This document shows positions 1-11,018 of a stretch of DNA of 64,000 nt, in pieces. The stretch covers positions 1 through 64,000 of the forward strand of contig JAUTDX010002173.1 in NCBI GenBank assembly GCA_030844895.1. The letters are read 5' to 3'. Made by a program: the position numbers and the translations under genes. The notes beneath the pieces are model-generated. The model saw nothing but the letters and a program-made list of their open reading frames with translations. It was not told the DNA's origin and did no database searches. Origin of the DNA: Ambrosia x helenae. Lineage: Eukaryota > Streptophyta > Magnoliopsida > Asterales > Asteraceae. Position 1 is the stretch's first letter. Each line of letters begins with the position of its first letter.

Positions 1-732
1 TAGGGCTGTCCAAAAAAGCTCATGGCTCGGAGCTCGCACGAAGCTCGCTCGGATTTAGCTCGAAAAAAAAGCTCGCTCGATATGGCTCGGTTTGAAACTG
101 GAGCCGAGCCGGCTCGGATCGGTTAGAAAGTGAGCCCAGCTCGGCTCGGTTCGTAACGAGCCGAGCTGGCTCGGTTTGGCTCGAATAATTCTAATTTTTA
201 ATATATATATTTTTTTATATACATTATAATATATTATCAAAATGTAAAACAAGATGAATATGCTACAAATTTAAATATAAGGTAACAGTGGCATGGAGAT
301 TCTTTGCATGGGATTGAAGTTATAGCTAATCAAGATATTTAAATAAACTCAATACTACTTTTTATCCAAGTACTCAAGTTAATTCGTATGTTGATGAACT
401 TATACTGTATTCCGTTAAAATTTGAGACTTATTTTGTACTTGCTTGAACTTGAGTTTAGCGTGCAATGTATAAGGTTGAACTTATTTTAATTGTGTTATT
501 TTAACTATTGAATATTAGTTTAAACTATTGAATTTTGAAAGTCATTTTTCTTTTTTCTTTATAAATTCGAGCCAAACAAAGCCGAGCCGAGTCGGCTCGG
601 TTTAAAACCAAGCCGAGTTCGAGCTTTGATTTTCAGCTCGGTTTCAAATCCGAGCCGAGCTGGCTCGGTTTATAACCAAGCCGAGCGCGAGCTTGGCCTG
701 GCTCAGCTTGGTTCGGCTCATGAACAGCCCTA
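1..732. mobile_element. hAT-like non-autonomous element, GCTCGG-rich
   Basis: The interval opens with TAGGGCTGTCC and closes with GAACAGCCCTA, which are near-perfect inverted termini. Its inner flanks are rich in GGCTCGG/CCGAGCC motifs, at about 1-190 on the left and 560-720 on the right, and these can fold on each other. The centre is AT-rich and encodes nothing convincing. Such termini are typical of hAT-type MITEs in plants, which make 8-bp target duplications. The right flanking 8 bp is TTAGCAAG; the left flank lies outside the window, so the duplication cannot be checked. The ORFs here read through terminal repeats and are not genes. Confidence 0.7.
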
Positions 733-1773
733 TTAGCAAGATGTCCATACGTAACCAATGTGTGTTGCTAAACTTTATGGTAACAATTTTCGTTACCTCA
801 TGACTTGCCTTCAGCGTCCAGTTGGCGTATTATGAGAGGATAAAGTGTGTGCTCACCTTAAGTCACAACACATAGTATTATACTAAATGTATTTTTCTGT
901 GTTGGATGGTGGGCACAGGCCCACCATCCACAACAATCCATGGTACCAGATCGGGTACAGTATTTCATGTTGGTCGGGTAGGAGGACGGGTATTTATATT
1001 TCCTACTTATTTGATGCGGATGATGCAATTTTTTAGAGTAATGATCGGAATCAAATATAAATGTTATTGTGAGGATTTTAAATTGCTTTTACTTGGCTTC
1101 AACTTTAAAATTAAACTTACTCAAGTGTAATTTATCCGGGTATGAGTGTCGTGCGAAGAATTCGTGCTCGTTTGAGCATCTTTGACGGGTTCTAGTTCAG
1201 GTAGTATTTCATTTATATATTTGGGTTTAACAATGAGATCGAATATGAAGAAAAATGAAAAGTGGAAGGTCCTTATAGATTAGTTTAAAGTTCGTTTATC
1301 TACATGGATTTCAAATCTTTTATCTATTACGTTGGTTCCATGAGCTTTGGGGATTTTTTATTTTTCTTTGTTTGTTGTTCCTTCTTGTGTGTTGAGGATA
1401 TTGGGAAGGTTTCGATCTTTATTTTTTGGGGGTTTTAATTAATGATGAAAGGAAAGTTCATTGGTATCTTTTGAAACAAGTCATTGTTGCAAAAGAGAAA
1501 GGGGAATTGAGCTTAATTTTTGGAAGCTTTTAGCAAAGCTTTGTAACAAAAATGGAGGTGGATATATTTGTCTAACAAATATAGTATGTGGGTCAAGAGG
1601 ATTCAATCATTTTATCGGGCAGAGGTGTTAAGAGGTGTTAGTTGCATTTTTTGGGCACTTTAAAACCGATTTTTACTTTATGTTATGCATTTATCATATG
1701 TAAAATTTGATTATTTCGTGCAACATGGTGGAACAAAGCTCCTTTAAATGGTTTTTAACTTTTATATTGTTTA
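733..1773. other. intergenic, no gene seen
   Basis: AT-rich DNA without a convincing coding region. A 74-codon open frame at 906-1130 has no recognisable domain. No RNA gene or inverted-repeat element was recognised. Confidence 0.6.
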
Positions 1774-2068
1774 GAGCATGTGTTAGTTGGGGCTTTATTT
1801 ATAAAGCCCCCGTTTCTGATTGGTTCACGTGGCAACTGAGTCAACATGGGGCTTGAAGTGAAAATAGGGGTGTAGTGGGGGAAAAAATTTGGGGCGCTAT
1901 TAAAAAAAACTCACGTGGATGAATTTTATTGGATAAGGCAACATGGTTTGAGCGTTATTTCAATAGCGCCAGAAGTGGTTTTTGAAAAATTAAAGCCCCC
2001 CGTAACGGTGTGGGGGGCTTTATTTTACAATATAACGCCCAAGTGGAGCACCACTACATACACTCTTA
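1774..2068. mobile_element. Harbinger-like MITE candidate
   Basis: The left end AGAGCATGTGTTAGTTGGGG pairs imperfectly with the right end, which reads AGAGTGTATGTAGTGGTGC on the opposite strand. Inside the ends GGGGCTTTAT and ATAAAGCCCC motifs recur, and GGCGCTAT and AATAGCGCC form an inner inverted pair. Length near 300 bp and the lack of coding sequence fit a MITE. Similar GGGGCTT/AAGCCCC ends occur on the larger element at 48.8-50.2 kb, which carries a Harbinger-associated gene remnant, so I assign this one to the same broad group. The flanking trinucleotides (TTT and TAT) do not match exactly, so the target duplication is not proved. Confidence 0.6.
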
Positions 2069-2933
2069 TATAGGTGTGGGTCGGTAGCGAAGAACAATTT
2101 TGTTGATTGACTAAATTAGTTTATTTGATAGGGTAATACAGAGATATCAACAGCAAAAATCTTCGCAATCAGTTGCCTTAATGACTTAATCGACTCTCCA
2201 ATCCAATATAGCTCCTGATAAATTTATGAATTGAGTTAATAGATACCGAGAATCAAAACAAGATGACAACGATGATAAAAGAAATAAACTTTTAAACTTC
2301 CACTTGTTCATCATAGAATTGAGATGGGTAAAATAGTTTTGTTTGTCTCTTATAAAAAATAATTAAATAGTGTATTTTGACAAAAAGAGTTTCAAGTTAA
2401 AAGGTTTCCACTGATCTATAACTGACAAAAAAAAATGTATTTTGAAATCAGACATTGTCAAATGTCGTTTTATGGGTTTACAGGCTTGTCCTTGAAAACT
2501 TCTACGATTTAGGAATAAATTTTAGAATTTTATTTAGTATTTTATAAAATGAAATTAAATTACCTGATCATGAAATAAGTGCTACTCAAGGTCAAAGCTA
2601 GTAGAGTTGTTCAAACTTCAAATGAAAGAAAAATATCAAACATTACACACACAAAAAAAGGAAGAAAAGAAACACAACCATGTGAGTCGTAGTCTTTGTG
2701 GTAGTTATGATTTTAGTATAACCCTACGTAACAAAGATGTATTAAAGCTAAGGAATTATTTGGCATCACGTACCTTAGAGGTTTTGACTCATTCAATTTT
2801 ATCGAGTATTTGTTTTATCATTTCTTTTAATTATGAAGTCCAATAAAAAATAGCATATAATAAGATAATGTTTAGTATGCATCAATCAATTGAGGGCAGA
2901 ACTTTCAAGGCCTTATTGGAATTATTGGAGAAG
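2069..2933. other. intergenic, no gene seen
   Basis: AT-rich sequence with stops in all frames. The 79-codon open frame at 2607-2846 shows no domain and atypical low-complexity content, so I do not call a gene. Confidence 0.55.
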
Positions 2934-3154
2934 TCCAAGCTGTAACTTACTCATGGGTCAAGTTCAAAGCTAAAGATGCAGATTGGACGTGGGAGAAATG
3001 GGTCGGTTTCGACATGCCGATCACGTGATTAATGTATGAATTAGCAGTTTTGGTGTATAAGGCGATGTAATTGGTTTACCACTAGAACCTTTCTAGTAGT
3101 AACCTTGTATATACTTTGGGTGAAATGAAAAGAAGTTTGCCGATCAAAAAAAAT
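2934..3154 (+). pseudogene. 3' end of a LINE retrotransposon
   Basis: One frame reads a short tryptophan-rich stretch (WVKFKAKDADWTWEKWVGF) ending at a TGA at 3026-3028. This resembles the extreme C-terminus of plant L1-type polyproteins after the zinc-binding RVT region. About 110 bp of untranslated sequence follows, then GAAGTTTGCCGATC and an A-run, the usual tail of a plant LINE. The reverse transcriptase is absent, so this is a severely 5'-truncated insertion. It is distinct from the longer LINE at 33.5-36.4 kb, although both tails share the AAGTTTGCC motif. Family assignment rests on about 30 residues and the tail and is moderate. Confidence 0.5.
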
Positions 3155-3227
3155 TGAGGGTAGAATTGAATGGACTATTGTAAGAAAATAAAACGGTGTT
3201 TAGTTGGTTAATTGATGAATCGCCTAT

Positions 3228-3545
3228 TACATAAGGAAATCCATTCCCTCTAAATGTCCAAAAATCATTCCATTTGCCACCATGTTCTTTTCCATTTCAT
3301 TCCTTCTTTCACGGATGATCAACACCACCATCGAGCACCGCCACCGACCACTGCCACGACCACCACCAACTACCGTCACCACCACCCAAACCGCCATCGA
3401 CCACCACTTCCACTCACCGACGATTTTATTCCGTCGTCTTTTTTTGCGTACCAAACAACACAAAGTAACGATACATTCCATTTCCATGTGGTAACCAAAC
3501 AAAACATGGAATGGTAATATCCATTTAATTTCTTTGTTCATTCTA
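3228..3545. mobile_element. MITE candidate with strand-skewed CCACC core
   Basis: The ends contain inverted ATTCCATTT/GGAATGG-type motifs (ATTCCCTC and ATTCCATTTG at left, CATGGAATGG and TTCATTCTATTACACC at right). The centre, about 3320-3420, is a run of CCACC/CCGCCACCG units with very few G residues on the plus strand. Open frames on both strands here translate to His/Pro/Thr-rich or Trp/Val/Gly-rich low complexity and are not genes. Size and end structure suggest a MITE, but no target duplication is evident. Confidence 0.4.
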
Positions 3546-5559
3546 TTACACCGTCCATTCTGTTACTCCATATGATCAATCTAACCCTTAAGTTTTGCAA
3601 ATTTCCTTCGCCTTACTTGTTGAGCATGTAGCTAGATTTATTTTATTTTATTTTATTTTTGGTGGTGGGGTGTTAGATTTTTTTAAAATGTGTTGTTTAC
3701 GAGCTTAATTTGAAACTTATTTCACTTAGTAGCGACCCACAAACAATAAGCAAAATATATGCAAATAGATAAAGAGGTAATAGTAAGAAAGAGAAAACGA
3801 ATTTATTGAGGTTCAAGTGATATTAATTTATTTGCGTTCTCTCCCCAATACTTCAATTAAGAGTTTCTTTGCTAGTCGTCTCCTTTTATCCGGTAGGGAT
3901 AACCGTTCTATAACAGTCTTACTAAACAAGGCATGGATCACCTTTACAAACGTCTCACTCTTTCTAAGAAAATGCTCACGTCTCTAACGTATACAAGGAA
4001 GTGATCACTACTATCTCTAATCATTAAATAAATCTACTGATGTCCCTTACATAATTCTCACAACTCTATCTTTACAAGTTCACAATATACAAGAATAAAT
4101 GAATGTTTAGTAGTGGAACAACACTTCTTTTTGGCTCTTTCTCTTGATTTTGATTTTGAATCACTCCTGGAATAAATATTGAAATAACAAGGGAACTAGA
4201 TAGAGATATTTAAGAATGTTATATCGAAAGTTTAGAGCAAAAGGAGTAAGTGAAAAAGGTTAGGGTTTGACTTGTATTTATAAGCAAAACAAAACAATCA
4301 AAGAGTTGTCAACTGACAGACTAACGGTCGATATTATTGACCGTGGACCATCAAGTTTGTCTTGATTGGTTTTTAATTCTTAATCGTTATGCAACGACTA
4401 TAAAACAACTACCAATATCTTTTTCACACCATATCTCTAATTTAAGTGTTATCAAAATCATCCATACCCAACCCATCAATCTTAGATATTTACTTTTTAA
4501 GTATGGTCCTTATGGTGTGCCGTTACATTTAGTCCCCAACCAACAAATCTAAAGGTTTCACCAAGTTCAAGCTAGAGACTATTACATTGATGAAACCTAT
4601 TTTAATTTTAAAAATAATAAAGCAAAATTGACTATTACATTTCTATTTTGGTCTAGATGTGAACGTGTTGAATTAGATATTATTGTGAGTCAATATTTTC
4701 TACAGTTCGATGATATAGACATCTCATTTGCATCACTGAAACGGTGGAAGTCTCTTTCAATCTACAAGCCAAAAAGAAAAATAAAAGGTGCAAAAGGAGA
4801 AAAAGTGAATTAAGAAAAAGAAAAATCGTAAACTAAATTATTTTTTATGATTTTTAATTAGAAATTCGATTATAGTTGGAAAATTCGTATGAGAATAATT
4901 TGACCAGTTTCTACGATTATAATGATATTACTAATAGATAATTTAAAACGTCAAATAAAGAATCTCTGATAATGCGTATAAGCTTCTATAAGAGCTAATG
5001 ACACATCCAAATAACCGAAAATGTTATCTTCATCTAATGGTTGTTGAGTGATTCGTGTTTGCGAGCCGAACACACAATTTTACATGACAAGATCACGGGT
5101 ACACCACTCATTTAACTCGAATATATATATTAAATCCAAAACTTTGGACGGGTACACCACTCATTTCTCCGATGCCAAAAACTTGATGTTTTAAATCCAA
5201 AACTTTGGTTTTGTGGAAAACGACTGATTTTTACTAAACCGTTTTTTAACAAGTTTTAATTTATAAAGTAAACGATAATTACTTTAGAAACTAAAACTAA
5301 CACATAGGCAGAGAACCTGACGTGTATAGTATAGCTTTCTAGGGTAAGTATCGAGTATCGTATTCCAGAGTTCACATTTTCCCCTACTACCTTTCATCAT
5401 TTAACTGATCGGGTTTTTAAAAGAAAAATAAAACGGAAGGGTTCTTTAATAAAAATGGTTTTAAAAATGTTTTGGGTTTTGATAAAATAAAAAGATAAAT
5501 AGTAGAGTTAGCAAATATGCACATCTCGGGACCCTCCGTATAAGCAGTCAAGTTTATTA
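3546..5559. other. intergenic, no gene recognised
   Basis: About 2 kb of AT-rich sequence. The part near 3725-4250 reads like an old LTR leader (a stretch with many short CTCTT/TCTCC blocks), but no paired copy, PBS or PPT is visible. Short open frames at 4337-4552 and 4628-4813 show no domain. Confidence 0.5.
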
Positions 5560-7388
5560 TTACAATTTATAATTAAGATTAATTATTTGTGAGGAGGACA
5601 AGAGTGATCTTGAAGTGTTGACTCCTTGAAAGAGAAACGGGGCCACTACTGAGTAGAATGCAAAACCTTTCAATGCGCGTCAGCACGAAGGTACTCCGTC
5701 CGAGCCTTGCGTATAGCAGGCTTCCCTAACCGCGGTCAATTCTCTTATCCTTAAACTTATCTTCTTCTTGTATTGGAGGCTTCACTTCCGACCTGGAACA
5801 CCGTACACCTCACTTAGCTCTCGCTTTCCTTACCGAAGGATCTCCCTTATAGTCAGCCTTGCAAACATCGTATCCCCTAAGTAGGTTAACGATTATGAAG
5901 GCCGAAGGATCTCTCTTATAGTCAGCTCAGATGACATATATCCCCAATGGTTAATGGTTTTGTACTAATGAAACCTAGATATAGAATTCTTGTTTTATTT
6001 ATCTTAGGTGACACTTTAAATATTTATAGGCCTGATAAATATAAAGTTGGTTTTGGTGATTAATGACTTAATTAACCCAACCCATAACTCCCGAGATGAA
6101 TGAAATCCTTAACAAAGGTGGAACATAATCCTAAAGGTGTGCAATCCGAAGATCACTGGTGCACCCGTAGGGAATCCGCCCTTTGCTAAGAAAATCACTC
6201 ATTCATCTGGTAAGTACCAGAAATGTGTCACTTAGATCTGGTCCACTTCAGAAGCCTTTGCTTAGAATCCGGTTTGGATATCAGAAGCCCAAAGGATCTG
6301 TCTCACTACCAGTTTCCTCGCCTTGGATCTAGCCGGGACTACCAGAAGCTGATTATACCTCTTGATAGTTTATTAATTAAGTTAAGGTTGATTTTAGTTT
6401 ATTAAGTTAATCACCATTTGAACCTGTCACAAGATAAGCAAACAAGGATTAGAAGAAGATAACACTACAAATAACTAAAGATAAGCTACTACTACTAATA
6501 ATAAAAGTCTACATATCGAAGTGGGTTCATGAATAATAGAAAGATACAACCATATCTAATGATCAACACAAGAACATGGCTGCTCATAGACAAGCTCTCC
6601 ATCTCCTAATGCTATGTTCTATCATCTTCAAGACCCTCGATGTTTTATTGCGTGAACTACTCTACGATCCCATGTTTGGCCTTGTTAATCAAGGTAGACG
6701 AGGCCTAACCTTGTTGGGTGTGTTAGGAGGGCCCTAAGGCCTCCCACAAGACCCCAAGATCTCTGGAAGAAGCTTGGAATTCGGCACCAAGAAGGCACAA
6801 GAAGGGATGCCAAATGGTTGAGGTAAGCTTGTTATTTATAGGCAAATCAGCTTAAGCATGGGGGTGCCAAAGAGTGAAGCGCGGGCGTGCAACCCAGAAC
6901 GTTGTCATATTTTGTCGGTTGATGCTTTGGGCAGCACGTTTCAAAGAGCACGGTCGTGCACAGTGTTGTGGCACGCCCGTGCAACCCATAAATCTGACCT
7001 TTTGCCTTCCGTTGACTAGAAATGTTGACTTGTTTGACCCGGGACAGTTGCACGGTCGTAAGCACGGTCGTGCTGCATCTGGCGGAGCTTCAAAGTCTTC
7101 AATTCCTTCTCGAGTTTTGCTGCTTTGTCTTCCCGGACTGATTTTATTATTGTTTAAGCCCCGAAAAGGTCTTCACACATACAGGGAACATGCTGCGAGT
7201 CTCATATCCTTAGGAATCTCCAGATTTTGCCTGTTTTTGCCTAAAAATCTCTTGTTTCCGGCTTGGAGCTCCAATTTCCTGAAACATACAAATAGGAACG
7301 ATTAAGTAGCCAAAATCAGTAATCTAAGCCCCAATTCTGCCATATTATGAGACTAATTATGCATGTTTTATATGTTATAATCAGGACA
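5560..7388. repeat. probable old LTR-retrotransposon remnant
   Basis: The interval has a higher GC content than its neighbours and encodes no protein domain. It contains a repeated phrase (CCGAAGGATCTC with CTTATAGTCAGC at 5834-5863 and 5902-5927) and a cluster of GCACGGTCGTGC-like imperfect palindromes at 6878-7075. Palindromic CACGGNCGTG runs are common in LTRs of some plant gypsy families, which is the basis for this call. No second copy, PBS or PPT was found, so it may be a solo LTR or a fragment. The 143-codon open frame at 6874-7305 crosses the palindromes and is considered spurious. Confidence 0.35.
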
Positions 7389-7584
7389 CATCAGTGGGGT
7401 TAGTCAAGCCCAATATATGTATCCACATTTCCCCTGTTATGTATACCCACATATTCATGGTTTCCCGTGGGACTTAAGATGAAACTTCCGTATAGTAAAC
7501 AACAATAACCATAGTATAACATGACCTTTAGGAAATCTAAAGTAGATAGCATGTTTTCGCCCCGTAAGCAAAATCAGTAAAAGT

Positions 7585-9221
7585 GGGGTTGTGACATTCA
7601 CCTTAGCTTGCGTTTCTTGAAAATAGTTAAATCAACAATGCTAATATAGTCCCTAATACCGGCGACATATCGTAAGATGCGTATAAGTATCAGGACAAAT
7701 AACCCATAGGTTAACTAGTCCATGAATGTCCAGACTATAACCAAGTACATTTGAAAACATGTTTGAACGTTAATATGACCACATAAGACAAGACCCGACA
7801 TCCCATTGGTGACCCGACATCCCACGTATTAGCCAAATATAAGTAATCAAGCAATCATATGTAATTATGCACTTAATACACATAATAGTTCACCAAGTCT
7901 AACATACAGCTCACATACTGCATATACGAGTCCGAACACGTGTTATCAGGTTCCTAGGCATGCCACGGGGTTCCCAATATGTTCCTAGGTGTCAAACCAT
8001 GTTTCGGGGTCCCGAAACACACTTACAGCAGCAAAATACACGACAAGGCATCAAAACACAAAGCTAGGTATCAAACAGGATACTAGCAAAGCTAGTAGCT
8101 ACTTAGAGAGGCGATTGGCACTCAATACAGGTGACAAGCAATGCTAGTCGCCCTGCAGCCCGGGTGCCCCTTTTCGCGCGTTTAACCCTCCAAATCATAT
8201 TCAAAAACATGTAAAAATACCCAACATCAATCCATATTCATCAAGAAACCTATCCTAAATAAAAAACTCCCAATTTATCCTCAGTCTAACACCCTAATTG
8301 CAAGCAGTTCCTAAAATGGAATAATATTATGAAAACATCACATCAATGCATGCATAACTTACCCTAAATGGCAAGTAATCAGATTTCGTCACATAATCAC
8401 GTTACAAATCATCATCCTACTGTTACTACATCATTCTAGCATAAACCCTAACATCATACAATCATCAAATCACCCTATAACATCCTAAATCCTTCTAATG
8501 CACTCAAACAGGTCAAAACGCATATCATCATCAAAACACATTAAACAACTTTCATAATCCTAGATATTCATCCTAACAACTCATTCATATCAGAAAAAAC
8601 ATCAAACACATAAGAATCCCCATGTTTAAATCATCAAAAACCGTTCTTTGCATGAAATCTTCACATAGAACCCACATAAAGGATTAGACTTGTTTTAAAA
8701 CTGTTTTCAAAGGTTTTCAAAGACACAAACTTTATAAAACCAGGTCTGGACCTTTAGGGATAAATATAACAACGTGATAAAAGCTTAGGATGAATAATAT
8801 ACCTTAGATTTTTTGGAAAGGATGTTTAGAGCTTGGATATGGTAGGTTTTAGAACAAAAACATGTTCCAGAGATTCAGTATAGTGTGAGAGAGGTTTGGG
8901 GCGAGTTAGGGTTTCACAAATGATGTTTTACAAGTAAAGTATGGTATTTATAGCTGTTGCTAGTAGTTTCAGACATTACACGCAACTACGATCTGTTGGT
9001 GGCCACTAGCAGTGCTAGTCGCCCCTGTTAGCAGGCGACAAGGGCCCAGTCGCACTCTGCAGGTGGCCATTAGCACCCTAGTCGCCCCCAGTAGGTGTGT
9101 CATGATTTCAGCGCGTTAAACACTATTTTAACACATATAAGCACGTATTCACATACAGACAAGTTATATAATGATTATAAACACATATTACTTGTTAACT
9201 AACACGTTCACATTCGTTCAC
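7585..9221 (-). repeat. candidate 3' LTR of the minus-strand Ty3/gypsy element
   Basis: This lies immediately downstream, in the element's direction, of the integrase-end coding sequence. On the minus strand it is preceded by a short purine-rich tract (CCCGGGGATTGG) and opens with TGAACG. It holds a TATA-type promoter followed by a CT-rich leader, as expected of an LTR. The lower edge is placed at TGTGACATTC and is uncertain, because the partial 5' LTR near 22.8-23.3 kb shows no obvious match to it by eye. That leaves open that this LTR belongs to a different or chimeric element. Confidence 0.45.
8944..8957 (-). promoter_or_regulatory. TATA box inside LTR candidate
   Basis: On the minus strand the sequence reads GCTATAAATACC. 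About 60-80 bases further on comes a CT-rich leader containing CCTCTCTCACAC. This is the normal promoter layout of a plant LTR and supports both the LTR call and its orientation. Confidence 0.5.
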
Positions 9222-9239
9222 CAATCCCCGGGACTCGAG

Positions 9240-11018
9240 ACTTGCGTGTGTGCATTAAATCCGACGATCTAGGATTCATCGGATAAACACTTCTTTAGAT
9301 TGGATATGTGGAACATGTCATGGACACCACTGAGCTCATTAGGTAGCTTGAAATTGTATCCCGCGGGACCAATCCTAGCAAGTATTTCAAAAGGACCTAT
9401 GTATCGGGGGTTAAGCTTTCCACGTTTGCCAAACCGTGGGACACCCTTCCAGGGTGAGACTTTTAAGAGTACCTTATCACCAACCTTAAATTTGAGTTGT
9501 TTGCGACGACGATCAGCATAGCTCTTTTGACGATCTCGAGCAGCTTTCAAACGATCATGCATCTGAAAGATCTTATCGGTTGTTTCTTGAATTAGCTCGG
9601 GGCCAATCAAATATTTTTCTCTAACTTCAGCCCAACACAAAGGTTATCTACACTTTCATCCATGTAAGGCTTCAAATGGGGCAGCCTTGATGCTGGTATG
9701 GTAACTGTTGTTGTAAGAGAATTCAACTAAGGGTAAATGAGAATCCCAGTTTCCACCAAAATCGATTACGCAAGCACGGAGCATGTCTTCCAAGGCTTGG
9801 ATAGTCCGCTCGCTCTGGCCATCGGTTTGTGGGTGATAGGCTGTGCTCATGTCCAAACGAGTGCCTAGTGCATCCATAAGTGTTTGCCAGAATCGGGAAG
9901 TGAATCGACTGTCTCAGTCAGAAATGATTGAGACAAGCACACAATGCCTAGTCATAATTTCCTTTATATATAGCTTGGCGAGTTTCTCTAACTTGTCAGT
10001 TTACTTGATTAGCAAGAAGTGTGCAGACTTTGTCAACCTGTCAACAATTACCCAAATCCTGTCGTGACCATTGGACGTTTAAGGTAGCTTGGTGATAAAA
10101 TCCATAGAGATTCGTTCCCATTTCCAAACGGGAATCTCGGGTTGCTGCAGCAGACTGGATGACTTCTAATACTTAGCTTTGACCTTCGAACAAGAAAGGC
10201 ATCGGCTGACGCATGTTGAACTTTCACACTCAAGGTTGGGCCACCAATAGAATTCCTTAACGTCTTTGTACATTTTGTCAGCTCTAGGGTGAACCGAGTA
10301 ATTAGACTTGTGGGCCTCCTCAAGAATTAAATCATGTAGTCCGTCAAAATGTGGTACCCGGATCCGATTAGCAAAATAAATCGTGCTGTTAGATCTCGGT
10401 TCCAAAAGATCAACCATCTTGAACAAAGACTCATCCTTCAGATTCTCACCTTTCAGAGCTTCCTGCTGGGCTTCACGAATACAAGTAGTGAGGTTTGTGT
10501 GGATGGTAAAAACCTAGCGCACGCACACGCACAGTCTTGACTCGTACAAGGCATCAGCCACAATGTTGGCCTTTCCCGAATGGTATTTGATCTCACAATC
10601 GTAGTCATTCAACAATTCAACCCATCTATGTTGTCGCATATTTAGATCCTTCAAATTGAAGATGTGTTGTAAGCTCTTGTGATCAGTGAAGATGGTTCAC
10701 TTGGTACCATAAAGATAGTGCCACCAAATCTTGAGGGCAAAGATTACTGCACCTAACTCTAGGTCATGAGTGGTGTAATTCCCCTCATGGACTTTGAGTT
10801 GACGAGATGCAAAAGCGATAACCTTATTCCTCTGCACGAGTACACATCCAAGACCTTGATGTGAAGCATTGCAATAAACCACGAAATCATCGGCACCTTA
10901 AGGAAGAGAAAGAATCGGAGCACTACACAATCGGTTCTTCAAAGCTTGAAATGCTTCTTCTTGCTTGTCTACCCAATCGAACTTTTTGTTTTTTTGCGTC
11001 AAGATTGTAAGGGGTTAG
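9240..11018 (-). pseudogene. Ty3/gypsy pol, RNase H and integrase part
   Basis: This is the C-terminal half of a gypsy polyprotein, read from high to low coordinates. RNase H lies about 10,985-10,697, with ASHQGLGCVLVQ and FALKIWWHYLYG-type motifs. The integrase zinc finger is about 10,426-10,190, with paired His and the CVSRCLSC cysteines. The catalytic core is about 10,130-9,656 and includes YHPQTDGQSERTIQ with the third acidic residue. A C-terminal GPF-type domain covers 9,640-9,269 (GKLNPRYIGPFEIL, then VHDMFHISNLKKC). Several stops and frameshifts break it, so it is inactive. The chromodomain usual in chromoviruses after the HISNLKKC motif is missing. The other half of the gene lies beyond 19,162, across a nested LTR element. 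Confidence 0.9.

Noticed and set aside
3227..3541. Overlapping open frames on both strands
   Set aside because: Low-complexity translation of a CCACC-rich MITE candidate; no domain and mutually overlapping.
6874..7305. 143-codon open frame
   Set aside because: It crosses palindromic repeats of a probable LTR remnant, has no domain, and overlaps an open frame on the other strand.
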